Below, piece after piece: positions 8,280 through 16,525 of a stretch of DNA of 58,841 nt (positions are counted from its first letter, which is position 1; each line of letters opens with the position of its first letter). The stretch is from Candidatus Eiseniibacteriota bacterium (GTDB lineage Bacteria; Eisenbacteria; RBG-16-71-46; JAFGJU01). The notes under the pieces are model-generated. The model was not told the origin of the DNA. It searched no databases and saw only the letters and a list, made by a program, of their open reading frames with translations. The position numbers were made by a program, and so were the translations under genes. The DNA lies in assembly GCA_020349905.1 (NCBI GenBank), contig CP070702.1:804833-863673 (forward strand). The letters are read 5' to 3'.

Positions 8280-8993
8280 GTGGGTAACTTGCTTAATCGT
8301 TCGGAAGCCGGTAGGCGATTGATCGACGTTCTCATCTCGTCGGTCTTCCTCGTTGCCTTTTCAGTGCTTTTTCTCTTCATCGCTCTCGCCACGAAGTTGG
8401 GAACGCGAGGTTCGGTTCTCTTCAGGCAAGAGAGAGTGGGTTTGGGGGAAAAGCGCTTTACAATTTATAAGTTCAGAAGCATGTCCGAAAACGGCGAGAA
8501 GTTCCTGCCGCGGGAGCGCCCTGCAGCCAAAGAAGCTTCCAGGGTGGGACGATTCCTGAGGGGGCCGGGGCTCGATGAGCTTCCTCAGCTCATCAACGTC
8601 CTGAAGGGTGACATGAGTCTCGTCGGCCCACGTCCTTTGATTCCCGCGGAGCTCTACTGCCAGGACGAGCTTGGATACCTGGTGCGTAATCGGTGTCGTG
8701 TCAGGCCCGGCATGACGGGACTCTGGCAGATTACCAATAGAGAAAAGGGTGCTGTCCCGCCGTACCTGAGAGAGATGCTTGCGTGCGATGCCTTCTATAT
8801 CGAGAACCGCAGCATCTGGCTGGACATGAGGATCCTGCTGGTTACAGGCGGCTACGTGGCGAGCTGTCTTTTAAAGAACCTGAAGGCTTCCAGGAACGGC
8901 GCGGGGCAGGTAACGCTCGTGCCGTCGAAAGAAGTCGCTAGGATTCCCGAGCCTCAACCTTACACAGAGGCCAGGTCCTCAAAGGTAGTATAG
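8280..8993 (+). CDS. Initiating phosphoglycosyl transferase 1 (bacterial sugar transferase)
   Basis: A 237-residue monotopic phosphoglycosyl transferase (PF02397 type). It would move a sugar-1-phosphate from a nucleotide sugar to undecaprenyl phosphate, starting repeat-unit synthesis. It has one N-terminal hydrophobic helix (about 13-36), KFRSM (64-68), the catalytic Asp-Glu pair in DELPQL (99-104), DMSLVGPRP (111-119) and RPGMTGLWQ (142-150). The architecture is the short PglC/EpsL-like form. The GTG at 8280 has a weak ribosome site. TTG 8289 with AGGTGGG upstream is a real alternative. It is the first gene after the EPS promoter and leader. Confidence 0.92.
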   Translation: MGNLLNRSEAGRRLIDVLISSVFLVAFSVLFLFIALATKLGTRGSVLFRQERVGLGEKRFTIYKFRSMSENGEKFLPRERPAAKEASRVGRFLRGPGLDELPQLINVLKGDMSLVGPRPLIPAELYCQDELGYLVRNRCRVRPGMTGLWQITNREKGAVPPYLREMLACDAFYIENRSIWLDMRILLVTGGYVASCLLKNLKASRNGAGQVTLVPSKEVARIPEPQPYTEARSSKVV

Positions 8994-9144
8994 TCACTCA
9001 ACGGAGGTGATACACCGCTCAAGATTGCTAAGGGCGATACTCGACAAGTGAATGTAGATTCTCCTGCTCGCAGGAGCACTTGCGTATCAGTTTCTGTCCT
9101 TTGCTTCTTGGGCGATAGCTGAGAACCATCGTTGACTGAAAGCT

Positions 9145-9182
9145 TCGGCCGGTTCTGCCCAGGAGGCGGAACCGGCCGATTT
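9145..9182 (+). terminator. Strong hairpin before the second sugar transferase
   Basis: TCGGCCGGTTC (9145-9155) and GAACCGGCCGA (9169-9179) are perfect 11-nt arms. Inside, a T-G wobble and GCC/GGC extend the stem to about 15 pairs around a CAGGA loop. Only TTT follows, so it could be a weak terminator, an RNA-stability element or a translation-control hairpin, because the next start is about 20 nt away. A smaller CTCCTG/CAGGAG hairpin lies at 9061-9076. Confidence 0.5.
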
Positions 9183-9199
9183 GCTTGGTTGGGTGCATC

Positions 9200-9973
9200 A
9201 TGAAGGCGTCACTGACGAGGTCACCGTTTCAGCCGCTTCTGAAAGCGGCGAGGCCATCTCCGAAAAGTGCGAAGAAGGACCTTCTTGTGCGTTTCCGGGA
9301 GGCCTCCGTTGCCGGAGTCGTGCGAGAGGAGGACGCCGTCCCTCCTGTCTGGACGGTGACAGACGACACCGTCTACCTGCGCTACTTCAAGAGAGGCTTC
9401 GATGTCGCTCTGTCGCTCGTTGGGCTACTTCTGGGTTCCCCCCTGGCTTGTCTCATTGCGCTGGCGATAAAGCTAGACTCGCCCGGTCCTGTCCTGTTCA
9501 AACAGGTGAGAGTAGGCCAGGGGGGTAAGCCCTTTGTCTTTTACAAGTTCAGATCCATGTTCCTCGGGGCAGAGGGGATCAAGAGGGAGTTCCTGCACCT
9601 GAATCAGATGGACGGGCCTGTTTTCAAGCTCCTGGACGACCCCAGGATAACGCGCGTCGGCCGTTTCCTGCGCAGGAGCAGTCTTGACGAACTCCCCCAG
9701 CTGTTCAACGTTCTCAAGGGAGAGATGTCGCTCGTCGGGCCGAGGCCCCCCGTGCCCGAGGAGGTCCGCCTTTACGAGCCGTGGCAGATGCGCCGGCTCG
9801 CCGTCAAGCCGGGTCTCACGTGTCTCTGGCAGGTCAGCGGCAGAAGCATGATAGGGTTCGAGGAGTGGATGAGGCTGGACATCCAGTACATTCGCAACCG
9901 TTCTCTTCTTTTAGACTTACAGATTCTTCTGAGAACAGTGCCTGCCGTTCTCTCAGGCACCGGCGCCTACTGA
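9200..9973 (+). CDS. Initiating phosphoglycosyl transferase 2 (bacterial sugar transferase)
   Basis: A 257-residue second member of the same PF02397 family, with a longer soluble N terminus (about 60 residues) before its hydrophobic helix (72-92). Motifs are KFRSM (116-120), DELPQL (163-168), [11 protein letters not shown] (174-184) and [13 protein letters not shown] (203-215), all intact. This pattern resembles WbaP/EpsE-like C-terminal halves. The ATG at 9200 is preferred; the frame also allows TTG 9185. The gene directly follows the 15-bp hairpin, so its expression may be set apart from the first transferase. Two intact initiators imply two primer sugars or two linked glycans. Confidence 0.92.
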   Translation: MKASLTRSPFQPLLKAARPSPKSAKKDLLVRFREASVAGVVREEDAVPPVWTVTDDTVYLRYFKRGFDVALSLVGLLLGSPLACLIALAIKLDSPGPVLFKQVRVGQGGKPFVFYKFRSMFLGAEGIKREFLHLNQMDGPVFKLLDDPRITRVGRFLRRSSLDELPQLFNVLKGEMSLVGPRPPVPEEVRLYEPWQMRRLAVKPGLTCLWQVSGRSMIGFEEWMRLDIQYIRNRSLLLDLQILLRTVPAVLSGTGAY

Positions 9974-10035
9974 GCTTGGCACATGTTTTGCTGTTGGGCG
10001 CCAAGGGGTAAGAGGCTTTTGGGGTTGCTACGTGT

Positions 10036-10064
10036 TTGACACCCTCATCTGCCTCTGTTATTTT
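10036..10064 (+). promoter_or_regulatory. Sigma70 promoter upstream of wza-like gene
   Basis: Perfect TTGACA (10036-10041), a 17-bp spacer, then TATTTT (10059-10064). Predicted start is near 10071, giving a leader of about 120 nt before the GTG at 10190. Confidence 0.7.
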
Positions 10065-10076
10065 TAGCGGTCAGAC

Positions 10077-10095
10077 GTTCCCGGTCTCCGGGAAC
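10077..10095 (+). other. Hairpin at the 5' end of the wza transcript
   Basis: GTTCCCGG (10077-10084), a TCT loop, then CCGGGAAC (10088-10095), a perfect 8-bp stem beginning about six bases after the predicted start site. It may stabilise the 5' end or serve as a DNA operator. The rest of the 9974-10189 gap shows nothing else. Confidence 0.4.
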
Positions 10096-10189
10096 CTCGC
10101 GGGAGAGAACGGAGTCTGCCTGCGAGTAGAGGAATGCGGATTGCCCTTGGGTATCCAGAGCCCTGTGTACTGAAAGGAGAGATGTCAGA

Positions 10190-11038
10190 GTGAGTAGTGC
10201 GTCCAGACGGGGCCTACTGTTTGCACCTGCCGGGAATGCGGTCAAGTGCTTGTCAGTTCTGGTGATGGTTGTGTCAGTTGCGGTCGGAGGTTGTGCGGCC
10301 ACGCACCGGGGCGCAGACGGCACGGCCACGGGTACCTTGCGGATGGAAGATCTTGCCAGGCCCGAAGATGCCGGTGTCTGGGAAGCCGGAGACGAGAGGG
10401 TGAGTTGGGAGGCGGAGCCCTACAGGCTGCAGCCTGGGGACGAGATGCAAGTAAGTGTGCTCTACAATAGCAACCTCTCGGCTTCGACACGGGTGCTGCC
10501 CGACGGCACGATTTCAGTTCCTATCTTGGGTCAGATGCCGGCCGTGGGGAAGACTCCGCAGGAGTTGGCAGACGTCATCGCCTCCGGGCTCAGCGAGCTC
10601 ATCGTGGACCCCAGGGTCTCTGTGATCGTGACGAGGCTGGCCGGCAACTATGTGTTCATTCTGGGTGAGGTCAAGAATCCAGGGACGCATCCCATTTCGG
10701 GACAGTACACAGTTGCCCAGGCCGTCGCGGCGGCGGGGGGGGCGACGAACTCTGCGAAGCTCAACAGCGTGCTGGTTATTCGCAGGACTTCCCCCGACAC
10801 GGTGACCGGCATCAGGGTGAGTCTTGACAAGGTCCTCAAGAACAGGAAGCTGTCGGAGGACAGGATACTCCGTGCATATGACATAGTGTACGTACCGACC
10901 ACTTTCATAGGTCGCGTGGACAATTTCTTGAGCCAGTTCTTCGCACAGACTTCCTCTCCGTGGCTGTGGTATATATGGGCCAGGCGCGCGATAGACTGGG
11001 AGAGCGGAGGCCAGCTGGAGACTCCCGTGCCGGAGTAG
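10190..11038 (+). CDS. Polysaccharide export lipoprotein (Wza/GfcE-like)
   Basis: A 282-residue outer-membrane polysaccharide export protein. The N terminus has a hydrophobic signal ending in the lipobox AVGGC with Cys35 as the acylated residue. The Poly_export domain runs about 76-150 (YRLQPGDEMQVSV through VDPRVSVIVTRLAG), followed by an SLBB domain from about 153 (NYVFILGEVKNPGTHPISG). It is shorter than E. coli Wza (about 380), with one clear SLBB, like many BexD/EpsA-type proteins. The GTG at 10190 has AAAGGAGAG eight bases upstream. It precedes the Wzz-like gene by 73 bp, so the two would form the export channel pair. Confidence 0.93.
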   Translation: MSSASRRGLLFAPAGNAVKCLSVLVMVVSVAVGGCAATHRGADGTATGTLRMEDLARPEDAGVWEAGDERVSWEAEPYRLQPGDEMQVSVLYNSNLSASTRVLPDGTISVPILGQMPAVGKTPQELADVIASGLSELIVDPRVSVIVTRLAGNYVFILGEVKNPGTHPISGQYTVAQAVAAAGGATNSAKLNSVLVIRRTSPDTVTGIRVSLDKVLKNRKLSEDRILRAYDIVYVPTTFIGRVDNFLSQFFAQTSSPWLWYIWARRAIDWESGGQLETPVPE

Positions 11039-11111
11039 CGGCGTGCGAAGGAGACGGTAGGGCCGCGGGAATAAGAGAGTACAACTAGGATACCGCCGGG
11101 AAAGGTTGCAC

Positions 11112-12485
11112 ATGGCAGAGGTACAGGCAGGAAGACACGAAGCGACCCTGAGGGATTACCTGGGCATCATGTTTCGACAGAAATGGGTAATCCTGACGAT
11201 TCTTGCGATTCCCACGATTATCGTGCTGGTACAGACTGTCGGATCGAAGACTCTCTACAAGTCCACGTCGACCGTGCTCATCAGACGAGGACAGAAGGAG
11301 AGCGCGATAGTCCCGTACGTGACGGTTCTGCCCTGGGAGGAGCAGGTCAGTTCGGAAGAGCAGACAGCCACAAGTGTCGTGGTCATAACTAAGGCCCAGG
11401 AGATACTGGACGAACGGCAATCGGACGTCCCAGAAAATGAAAGAATCCTCATCAGGGGCTCGTCTGTAGAGGCGGGAATAGTCGGGGAGTCCAACGTGCT
11501 CGCCATTTCCTACGTCAGTCACGACCGCCACGTGGCTAAAACAGTGACCCAGGCCGTCACCGATGCCTACATGCAGTACAGAGAGGAAACAAGTCTGGCC
11601 CCCGGTCTCGTGAGCTTCTTCGATGGGGAAATACAGGACAAGGAGACCAGGCTCATAGGCCTGCGGCAGGCGCGAGAGGAGTTCATGAGAGTTCAGGGGG
11701 TAAACGACCTCACGTGGAGAACCAGGATGCTCCTCGACCTGTGGAAGGACTTGACCTCCACGCTCAGCTATGCGGTGTCTCAGAGGATTGTCCAGGAAAC
11801 CAACATCGCCGAGATGAAGAGACTTCTCAGCGACCTGGACGTCGAGGTGCCGGTGATAAGCTCCATGCCTCCTGCCAGCCAGGCGGCCATCAAGGACCTT
11901 CGCCTTTCCAGGATGGCGCTCAAGATGGACCTGCAGAGGAATCTGGCCAGCTACACCGAGAAGGACCAGCGGGTCATCGCCGTCAGGATGCAGCTCGCCG
12001 ACGTGGAAGAGCAGCTGGAGAGGGAGGTCAAGCAGGCCCTCGCCCTTACCGAAGCACAGCTCCCTCCGCTACGCGCGGCCGAAGAGCAGGCCCGGAGAGA
12101 GCTGTCGGCGGTGGAGGCCGCACTGCAAGGCTACCCCGAGCAGGAGACAATGCTGGCAGAACTGGATGCCAAGATACGGGTGCTGGAGAGGGACTACGAG
12201 ACTCTGACCAGTAAGAAGATAGACGCCATGGTCTCCAGGGAGAGTTCTCCTGAGTGGACCGTGGTTCTTCTCTCTCCCCCCTCGGAGCCCACACCTCTCA
12301 GGACCAAGGATTACGTCAGGCTGTCCCTGGGCCCTCTGTTGGGTCTCCTCGTGGGAATGGGGTTGGCGTTCTTGTTCGACAGTCTGGACCATTCTATAAA
12401 GACGAAGGGCGAGGCAGAAGCCATACTGGGAGTGCCCGTGGTGGCTTCCATTGTTGAGATGAAAGAGTGGGAGAAGCAGAAGTGA
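11112..12485 (+). CDS. Chain-length determinant/polysaccharide co-polymerase (Wzz/GNVR)
   Basis: A 457-residue inner-membrane co-polymerase. TM1 is at about 24-44. A periplasmic region contains long heptad-rich coiled coils (about 160-350), and TM2 is at about 401-421 followed by a short cytoplasmic tail. A Wzz-like N-terminal domain starts at LRDYLGIMFRQKW. The kinase domain is not fused; it is the separate CpsD-like gene at 13406. ATG 11112 follows GGGAAAGG; a TTG at 11106 is also in frame. The stop overlaps the ATPase start (GTGA), indicating translational coupling. It controls chain length and links synthesis to Wza-type export. Confidence 0.9.
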   Translation: MAEVQAGRHEATLRDYLGIMFRQKWVILTILAIPTIIVLVQTVGSKTLYKSTSTVLIRRGQKESAIVPYVTVLPWEEQVSSEEQTATSVVVITKAQEILDERQSDVPENERILIRGSSVEAGIVGESNVLAISYVSHDRHVAKTVTQAVTDAYMQYREETSLAPGLVSFFDGEIQDKETRLIGLRQAREEFMRVQGVNDLTWRTRMLLDLWKDLTSTLSYAVSQRIVQETNIAEMKRLLSDLDVEVPVISSMPPASQAAIKDLRLSRMALKMDLQRNLASYTEKDQRVIAVRMQLADVEEQLEREVKQALALTEAQLPPLRAAEEQARRELSAVEAALQGYPEQETMLAELDAKIRVLERDYETLTSKKIDAMVSRESSPEWTVVLLSPPSEPTPLRTKDYVRLSLGPLLGLLVGMGLAFLFDSLDHSIKTKGEAEAILGVPVVASIVEMKEWEKQK

Positions 12486-13330
12486 CGTACGAGAGTTTCT
12501 ACGGATTGAAGGAGAATCCCTTCGGGGTCACGCCCGACCCCAGGTTCTTCTTCTCCGGCAAGAGTCATCGGGATGCGCTGGCATACCTGCGGTATACCCT
12601 CGGCGAGCACAAGGGGTTCGCAGTCGTCACGGGAGAGGTCGGAGTCGGAAAGACCACGGTCGTCAAGACGTTCGTCCAGTCGCTGGAACACGGAGTCGAC
12701 ACGGCCGTCGTGCTGAACCCGAGGCTTTCCTTCAAGCAGCTTCTTTCGACCGTGGTGTCGGAATTCGGCCTTTCCGTTAAGGGAAAAAGCAAGGCGGAAC
12801 TTCTGATCGACCTGAGGAGATTCCTGTTAGACTCGCGGCGCAGGGACAGGAACGTCATCCTCATCCTCGACGAGGCGCAGAATCTCCCTGCGGCGTCCCT
12901 GGAAGAGATACGGATGCTGTCCAATCTGGAATCGGACGACAGGAAACTCCTGCAAATCGCGTTCGTGGGCCAGCCCGAATTGTCGGAACTCCTGGCCCTG
13001 AGAGAGTTGAGGCAATTGAGACAGAGAATACCTGGCATCTGCACCATCGCCCCGTTGTCCAGGCCGGAGGTTGACGATTACGTGAGGACCCGCCTGGAGA
13101 AGGCCGGAGGCGACGGGTCCCCGCGATTCGCGGACGAAGCTTTCGCAGAGGTGTTCAAGCACTCAGATGGGATTCCCAGACTCGTCAACTTCATCTGCGA
13201 CAGGACCCTGCTGCTGGGTTTCGTCGAAGAGAAGAAGCAGGTGGACGCGGGATTGGTCATCGCCGCCGCGAGGGACCTGGAGGTCGGCCAGAGCGAGGAA
13301 GAGGAGAGTCTCGGGAAGGCGGCTATGTAG
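12482..13330 (+). CDS. XrtA/PEP-CTERM-system-type AAA ATPase (ExeA-like)
   Basis: A 282-residue P-loop ATPase. The N terminus TYESFYGLKENPFGVTPDP followed by RFFF is characteristic of the ATPase found next to exosortase-linked EPS genes and of ExeA/GspA-type ATPases. Walker A is GEVGVGKT (51-58) and Walker B is ILILDEAQN (about 119-127), then a sensor region FVGQPEL. The GTG at 12482 overlaps the Wzz stop as GTGA and has GGAGAA upstream; a longer GTG start at 12467 is less likely. No exosortase or PEP-CTERM protein is in the window. It probably powers or regulates EPS assembly with its neighbours. Confidence 0.85.
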   Translation: MTYESFYGLKENPFGVTPDPRFFFSGKSHRDALAYLRYTLGEHKGFAVVTGEVGVGKTTVVKTFVQSLEHGVDTAVVLNPRLSFKQLLSTVVSEFGLSVKGKSKAELLIDLRRFLLDSRRRDRNVILILDEAQNLPAASLEEIRMLSNLESDDRKLLQIAFVGQPELSELLALRELRQLRQRIPGICTIAPLSRPEVDDYVRTRLEKAGGDGSPRFADEAFAEVFKHSDGIPRLVNFICDRTLLLGFVEEKKQVDAGLVIAAARDLEVGQSEEEESLGKAAM

Positions 13331-13405
13331 GGCGAGACTGGATGTGCCCTCGGGCAGCGGACGCGCGAACACTGACTGACCGCGTAGAAGCATGGAGGAG
13401 TAGCG

Positions 13406-14152
13406 GTGAGCAAGATCTCCGACGCACTCGACAAGGCGGACAGGGAGAGGAGGAAAGGCCTTGAGGGAGGCCGTCCCCCTGAACCCCCTTCTCAACTGGG
13501 GCCCTCGCTTTCGGGTCACCTGCCGAGCGGCATGTGGCGCGAGCTGGGCATCATGCGGAATCTCGTCGAGTCGCAACTTCCGTCCCGCAAGTTCCGCTCC
13601 CTTCTCATCACGGCTGCAACTCCCGGGGAGGGAGTTTCCACCGTCACGGCCAACTTCGCCAAGACGCTGGCGGATGATCCCTCTCTCAACATATTCGTGG
13701 TAGATGCGAATTCGGAAGACGCCGCCCAGCATGAGATGTTCCAGTTGGACAATTCGAGCGGGTTCGTAGAGTTCGCGAGAGGGGATTCCAAACTGGATGA
13801 CGTTGTAAGGGTCACTCCTCGAACGAACCTGTGCGTTGTCACCAGCGGGGCTCCGACCGGAGGAATGTTCCAGCTCGCAGGTACCGAGAGAGTTGCCGCC
13901 TTCATAGAAACCCTTCGGCCTCGTTTCCACTACCTGTTTTTCGATGCGCCTCCCGTGCTTACGTACCCTGAAACGGCCGTGCTGGGAAGCCGCGTGGACG
14001 GGGTGCTTCTGGTTGTCCGCTCCGTCAGCACCAGAAGGGAGGCAGTTGCGCGTGCCAGGGATGCGCTAGTGAAGTCAGGGTGCAACATAGTCGGCGTCGT
14101 TCTCAACAGGTACAAGTACTCCATCCCCGAATTTATCTACAAGAGAATCTGA
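13406..14152 (+). CDS. CpsD/BY-kinase-like P-loop protein with altered Walker A
   Basis: A 248-residue homologue of the cytoplasmic ATPase/tyrosine kinase partner of Wzz proteins. An N-terminal SKISDALDKADRER helix resembles those in EPS-associated kinases. The P-loop reads TPGEGVST (72-79), so Val77 replaces the conserved Lys. Walker A' is VVDAN (98-102) and the Walker B-like strand is LFFDAPP. The C terminus RYKYSIPEFIYKRI holds three Tyr in place of a long Tyr cluster. Loss of the Lys suggests weak or absent kinase activity and possibly an allosteric role. The GTG at 13406 has GGAGGAG six bases upstream. Confidence 0.85.
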   Translation: MSKISDALDKADRERRKGLEGGRPPEPPSQLGPSLSGHLPSGMWRELGIMRNLVESQLPSRKFRSLLITAATPGEGVSTVTANFAKTLADDPSLNIFVVDANSEDAAQHEMFQLDNSSGFVEFARGDSKLDDVVRVTPRTNLCVVTSGAPTGGMFQLAGTERVAAFIETLRPRFHYLFFDAPPVLTYPETAVLGSRVDGVLLVVRSVSTRREAVARARDALVKSGCNIVGVVLNRYKYSIPEFIYKRI

Positions 14153-14206
14153 TACGCGGGAGCCTCTCATTCTGAAACTGAAAAGACGCTCCGGGTTGTC
14201 TCTCCA

Positions 14207-15364
14207 ATGCAAAGATTGATTTATCAGGGTTCGCCGGACGAAGAGAACAGAGCGCGTCTCTTGCTCGAGAAGGCGTCGGCCGCCATTGCGGAGAGGGTGG
14301 GCAGCAGGGGTCTGGACGCAATCGTGCTTGCGGGAGGCTTCGGGAGAGGAGAGGGAGCCCTGCTGCGCGAGGACGGCCCGGACGGCGTTCCGTTCAACGA
14401 CGTCGACCTCCTCCTTGTCGGGTCCCGTCCCAGGGTATCAGCGAGCGTGCTCGGCGAGCTGAGACACTCGCTGGCCAGGCTTCTCCGGGTAGACTTCGTC
14501 GACATCAATTACATGCGCTCTTCCGAATTGAAGAGAGTGTCTCCAACGGTCTTCTTTTACGAGCTTAAGCACGGCAACAGGATTGTATGGGGGGCGCAGG
14601 ACGCCCTGGGTACGCTTCCGTCCTTCGACCCCGCTGAACTGCCCACGACCGAGGCGACGCGCCTGTTTCTCAACAGGGGGTTGGGCCTGCTCTCGGTGCT
14701 CCTGCAGCTGGAGACGGGCGAGAAGGGCGAGCTTGTGGCCAGGAGAAGTGCGGTTGCGTGGAGCAAGATCGTTCTCGCTGCCGGGGACTCGCTGTTGCTG
14801 GAGCGAAGGCTGTATCACTGGTCTTACGTTGAAAGGGCGAGGCGCATGAGGGAAGTGGCGCGCTATTCAGGGCTGGAGCCCGGCTTTTTCGATGCATACG
14901 AGAAGGCCGTCGCCTTCAAGCTCACGGCAGACTTCTCGCTTCTTTCATCGCGCGAGCCGGCCGCGCTCTGCTCCGAAGCCGTGCGCATTCACGAGAGACA
15001 CTTCCAGATGGCAGAACGCCAGCGCACGTTTGCAGAGTTGGCCGACTGGAGCCAGTATCCCTCCGTCGTACTCAGGGTCGGGCTCCAGCCCTTCCGCAGG
15101 AGGCTGAAACACTACTTGACGGGTTACGGCGTGGCCGCTCGAGTCCGCGGCCTGGCACAGTTCGTCAGACTTCCGCTCTGGGACGAGGAGAGACGTCTTG
15201 CACTTCTTCCCCTGGTTCTCTACGCGGTGCGTCAGACCCGCGGTCAGACCAGAAGGGACGGTTGCTTGGCCGAGGCCTGTGCCATTCAGTACGGCAGGAG
15301 GGAAGTGAGAGAGGGCGACTGGAAACGGCTGGCCGCCGACTTGGTGGGGGAATCTCATCCATGA
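14207..15364 (+). CDS. Nucleotidyltransferase-fold protein of unknown function
   Basis: A 385-residue protein not matched to a named family. The N-terminal quarter looks like a minimal nucleotidyltransferase (pol beta-like) domain: GGFGRGEG (43-50), then NDVDLLLV with Asp65 and Asp67, then a third acidic strand VDFVDINY (Asp96/Asp99). The remaining 280 residues are helical and Arg/Leu-rich with no signal peptide or membrane span. The catalytic acidic triad appears intact, so it may transfer a nucleotide or nucleotide-like group. Its stop overlaps the ATG of the phosphatase-fold gene (ATGA), a tightly coupled pair placed between the Wzz/CpsD genes and the flippase. Confidence 0.6.
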   Translation: MQRLIYQGSPDEENRARLLLEKASAAIAERVGSRGLDAIVLAGGFGRGEGALLREDGPDGVPFNDVDLLLVGSRPRVSASVLGELRHSLARLLRVDFVDINYMRSSELKRVSPTVFFYELKHGNRIVWGAQDALGTLPSFDPAELPTTEATRLFLNRGLGLLSVLLQLETGEKGELVARRSAVAWSKIVLAAGDSLLLERRLYHWSYVERARRMREVARYSGLEPGFFDAYEKAVAFKLTADFSLLSSREPAALCSEAVRIHERHFQMAERQRTFAELADWSQYPSVVLRVGLQPFRRRLKHYLTGYGVAARVRGLAQFVRLPLWDEERRLALLPLVLYAVRQTRGQTRRDGCLAEACAIQYGRREVREGDWKRLAADLVGESHP

Positions 15365-16521
15365 GCCGTGGCGATTACGGAAAGATATCCATCTTCGTAT
15401 TGGTGGACGCCCTCGGCTGGGAGTGCGTGCGCTCCAGCAAGTTCCTGACCGACCTCTTGCCGTTCAGGCGCCCGGTCGAGACGGTGCTGGGGTTTAGTTC
15501 CGCCGCGATACCGACTATTCTCAGCGGACAGATGCCGGAGGTTCATTCCCACTGGTGCCTGTTCAAGAGAGGGGGGCTTCTGTCCTGCTTCAGTTGGACC
15601 GCTCCGCTGAGGCTTCTTCCGAGGAAGCTGAGAGAGAATCATCGCACGCGACGCTCGGTGGAGAGAATGACTCGGGCGCTGTTCAGGATATCCGGTTACT
15701 TCTGCCTCTACGAAGTCCCTGTTTCGATGCTGCATCGTCTGGATTACGTGGAAAGACGGGACCTGTGGCAACCCGGAGCCCTGGCGGATTGCTCAACGAT
15801 TCTGGACACGCTCTCGGCCCGCTCGATTCCCTTCTACGCCAGTGGCTGGAGGGGAACGGACGAGAAGCGATTGGAGGCCACTGTGCGAGGGGTGGCTCAA
15901 AGTCCGGTGAGATGCTGTTTCCTCTACTTCAGCGAGCTCGACGCAGCTCTTCACACGTTCGGGCTGGATTCCGCGCAGGCAGAGGCGGAGCTGGTGGCCG
16001 CGAGTGTGCGCATCAGACGACTCGTGGCAAGAACTCAGGAACTCTACTCCGAGGTGGAGCTTTTCGTCTTCTCTGATCACGGAATGACGTCCGTCGTCGA
16101 GGGGCACGACCTGCAGTCTGTAATGGCCTCGACGGGACCCAGGCGCTCGCGCTACATGGCTTTCTATGATTCCACGATGGCTCGCTTCTGGCCGAAGGAC
16201 GACCCGACAGGAGAGATCGTCAGGGAGACGTTGTCTTCCGTCCCCTACGGCAGAGTTTTGTCCTCGGACGAGCTCTCTGAGCTCGGCCTCGGGTTCAACG
16301 GAAACAGGTACGGGGAGATTATCTTCGTCATGGATCCGGGCCACGTCGTCGTTCCCAGTTTCGTCTCGACAGGCGTGCCGAGGGCCATGCACGGCTTTCA
16401 TCCTTCGGACCCTTTCAGCCGTGCCTGCTTTCTGTCGCGCGACGAGCCAGAGAGCGCACCAGGACACATAAAAGACATGCATTCGTTCTTCAGGACTCGG
16501 CTGGGCCTGGAAAGAGAATGA
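15361..16521 (+). CDS. Alkaline-phosphatase-superfamily hydrolase/transferase
   Basis: A 386-residue member of the alkaline phosphatase/phosphodiesterase fold. Metal-site signatures are seen in order: VLVDALGWE (Asp16), a nucleophile region GFSSAAIPTILSG (44-56; Ser46, Ser47 or Thr52 are candidates), FSELDAALH (Asp and His), FSDHGM and a late AMHGFHPSD. There is no signal peptide, so it should act in the cytoplasm, unlike periplasmic phosphoethanolamine transferases. The start at 15361 gives an ATGA overlap with the nucleotidyltransferase-like gene. The pair may add and remove, or make and transfer, a phospho-substituent on EPS precursors; this is inference. Confidence 0.7.
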   Translation: MSRGDYGKISIFVLVDALGWECVRSSKFLTDLLPFRRPVETVLGFSSAAIPTILSGQMPEVHSHWCLFKRGGLLSCFSWTAPLRLLPRKLRENHRTRRSVERMTRALFRISGYFCLYEVPVSMLHRLDYVERRDLWQPGALADCSTILDTLSARSIPFYASGWRGTDEKRLEATVRGVAQSPVRCCFLYFSELDAALHTFGLDSAQAEAELVAASVRIRRLVARTQELYSEVELFVFSDHGMTSVVEGHDLQSVMASTGPRRSRYMAFYDSTMARFWPKDDPTGEIVRETLSSVPYGRVLSSDELSELGLGFNGNRYGEIIFVMDPGHVVVPSFVSTGVPRAMHGFHPSDPFSRACFLSRDEPESAPGHIKDMHSFFRTRLGLERE

Positions 16522-16525
16522 GCAC

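Noticed and set aside
8063-8287. Possible 74-codon leader peptide gene in the EPS leader
   Set aside because: It has no ribosome site, no resemblance to known peptides, and it spans the attenuator hairpin; the leader is better read as untranslated RNA.
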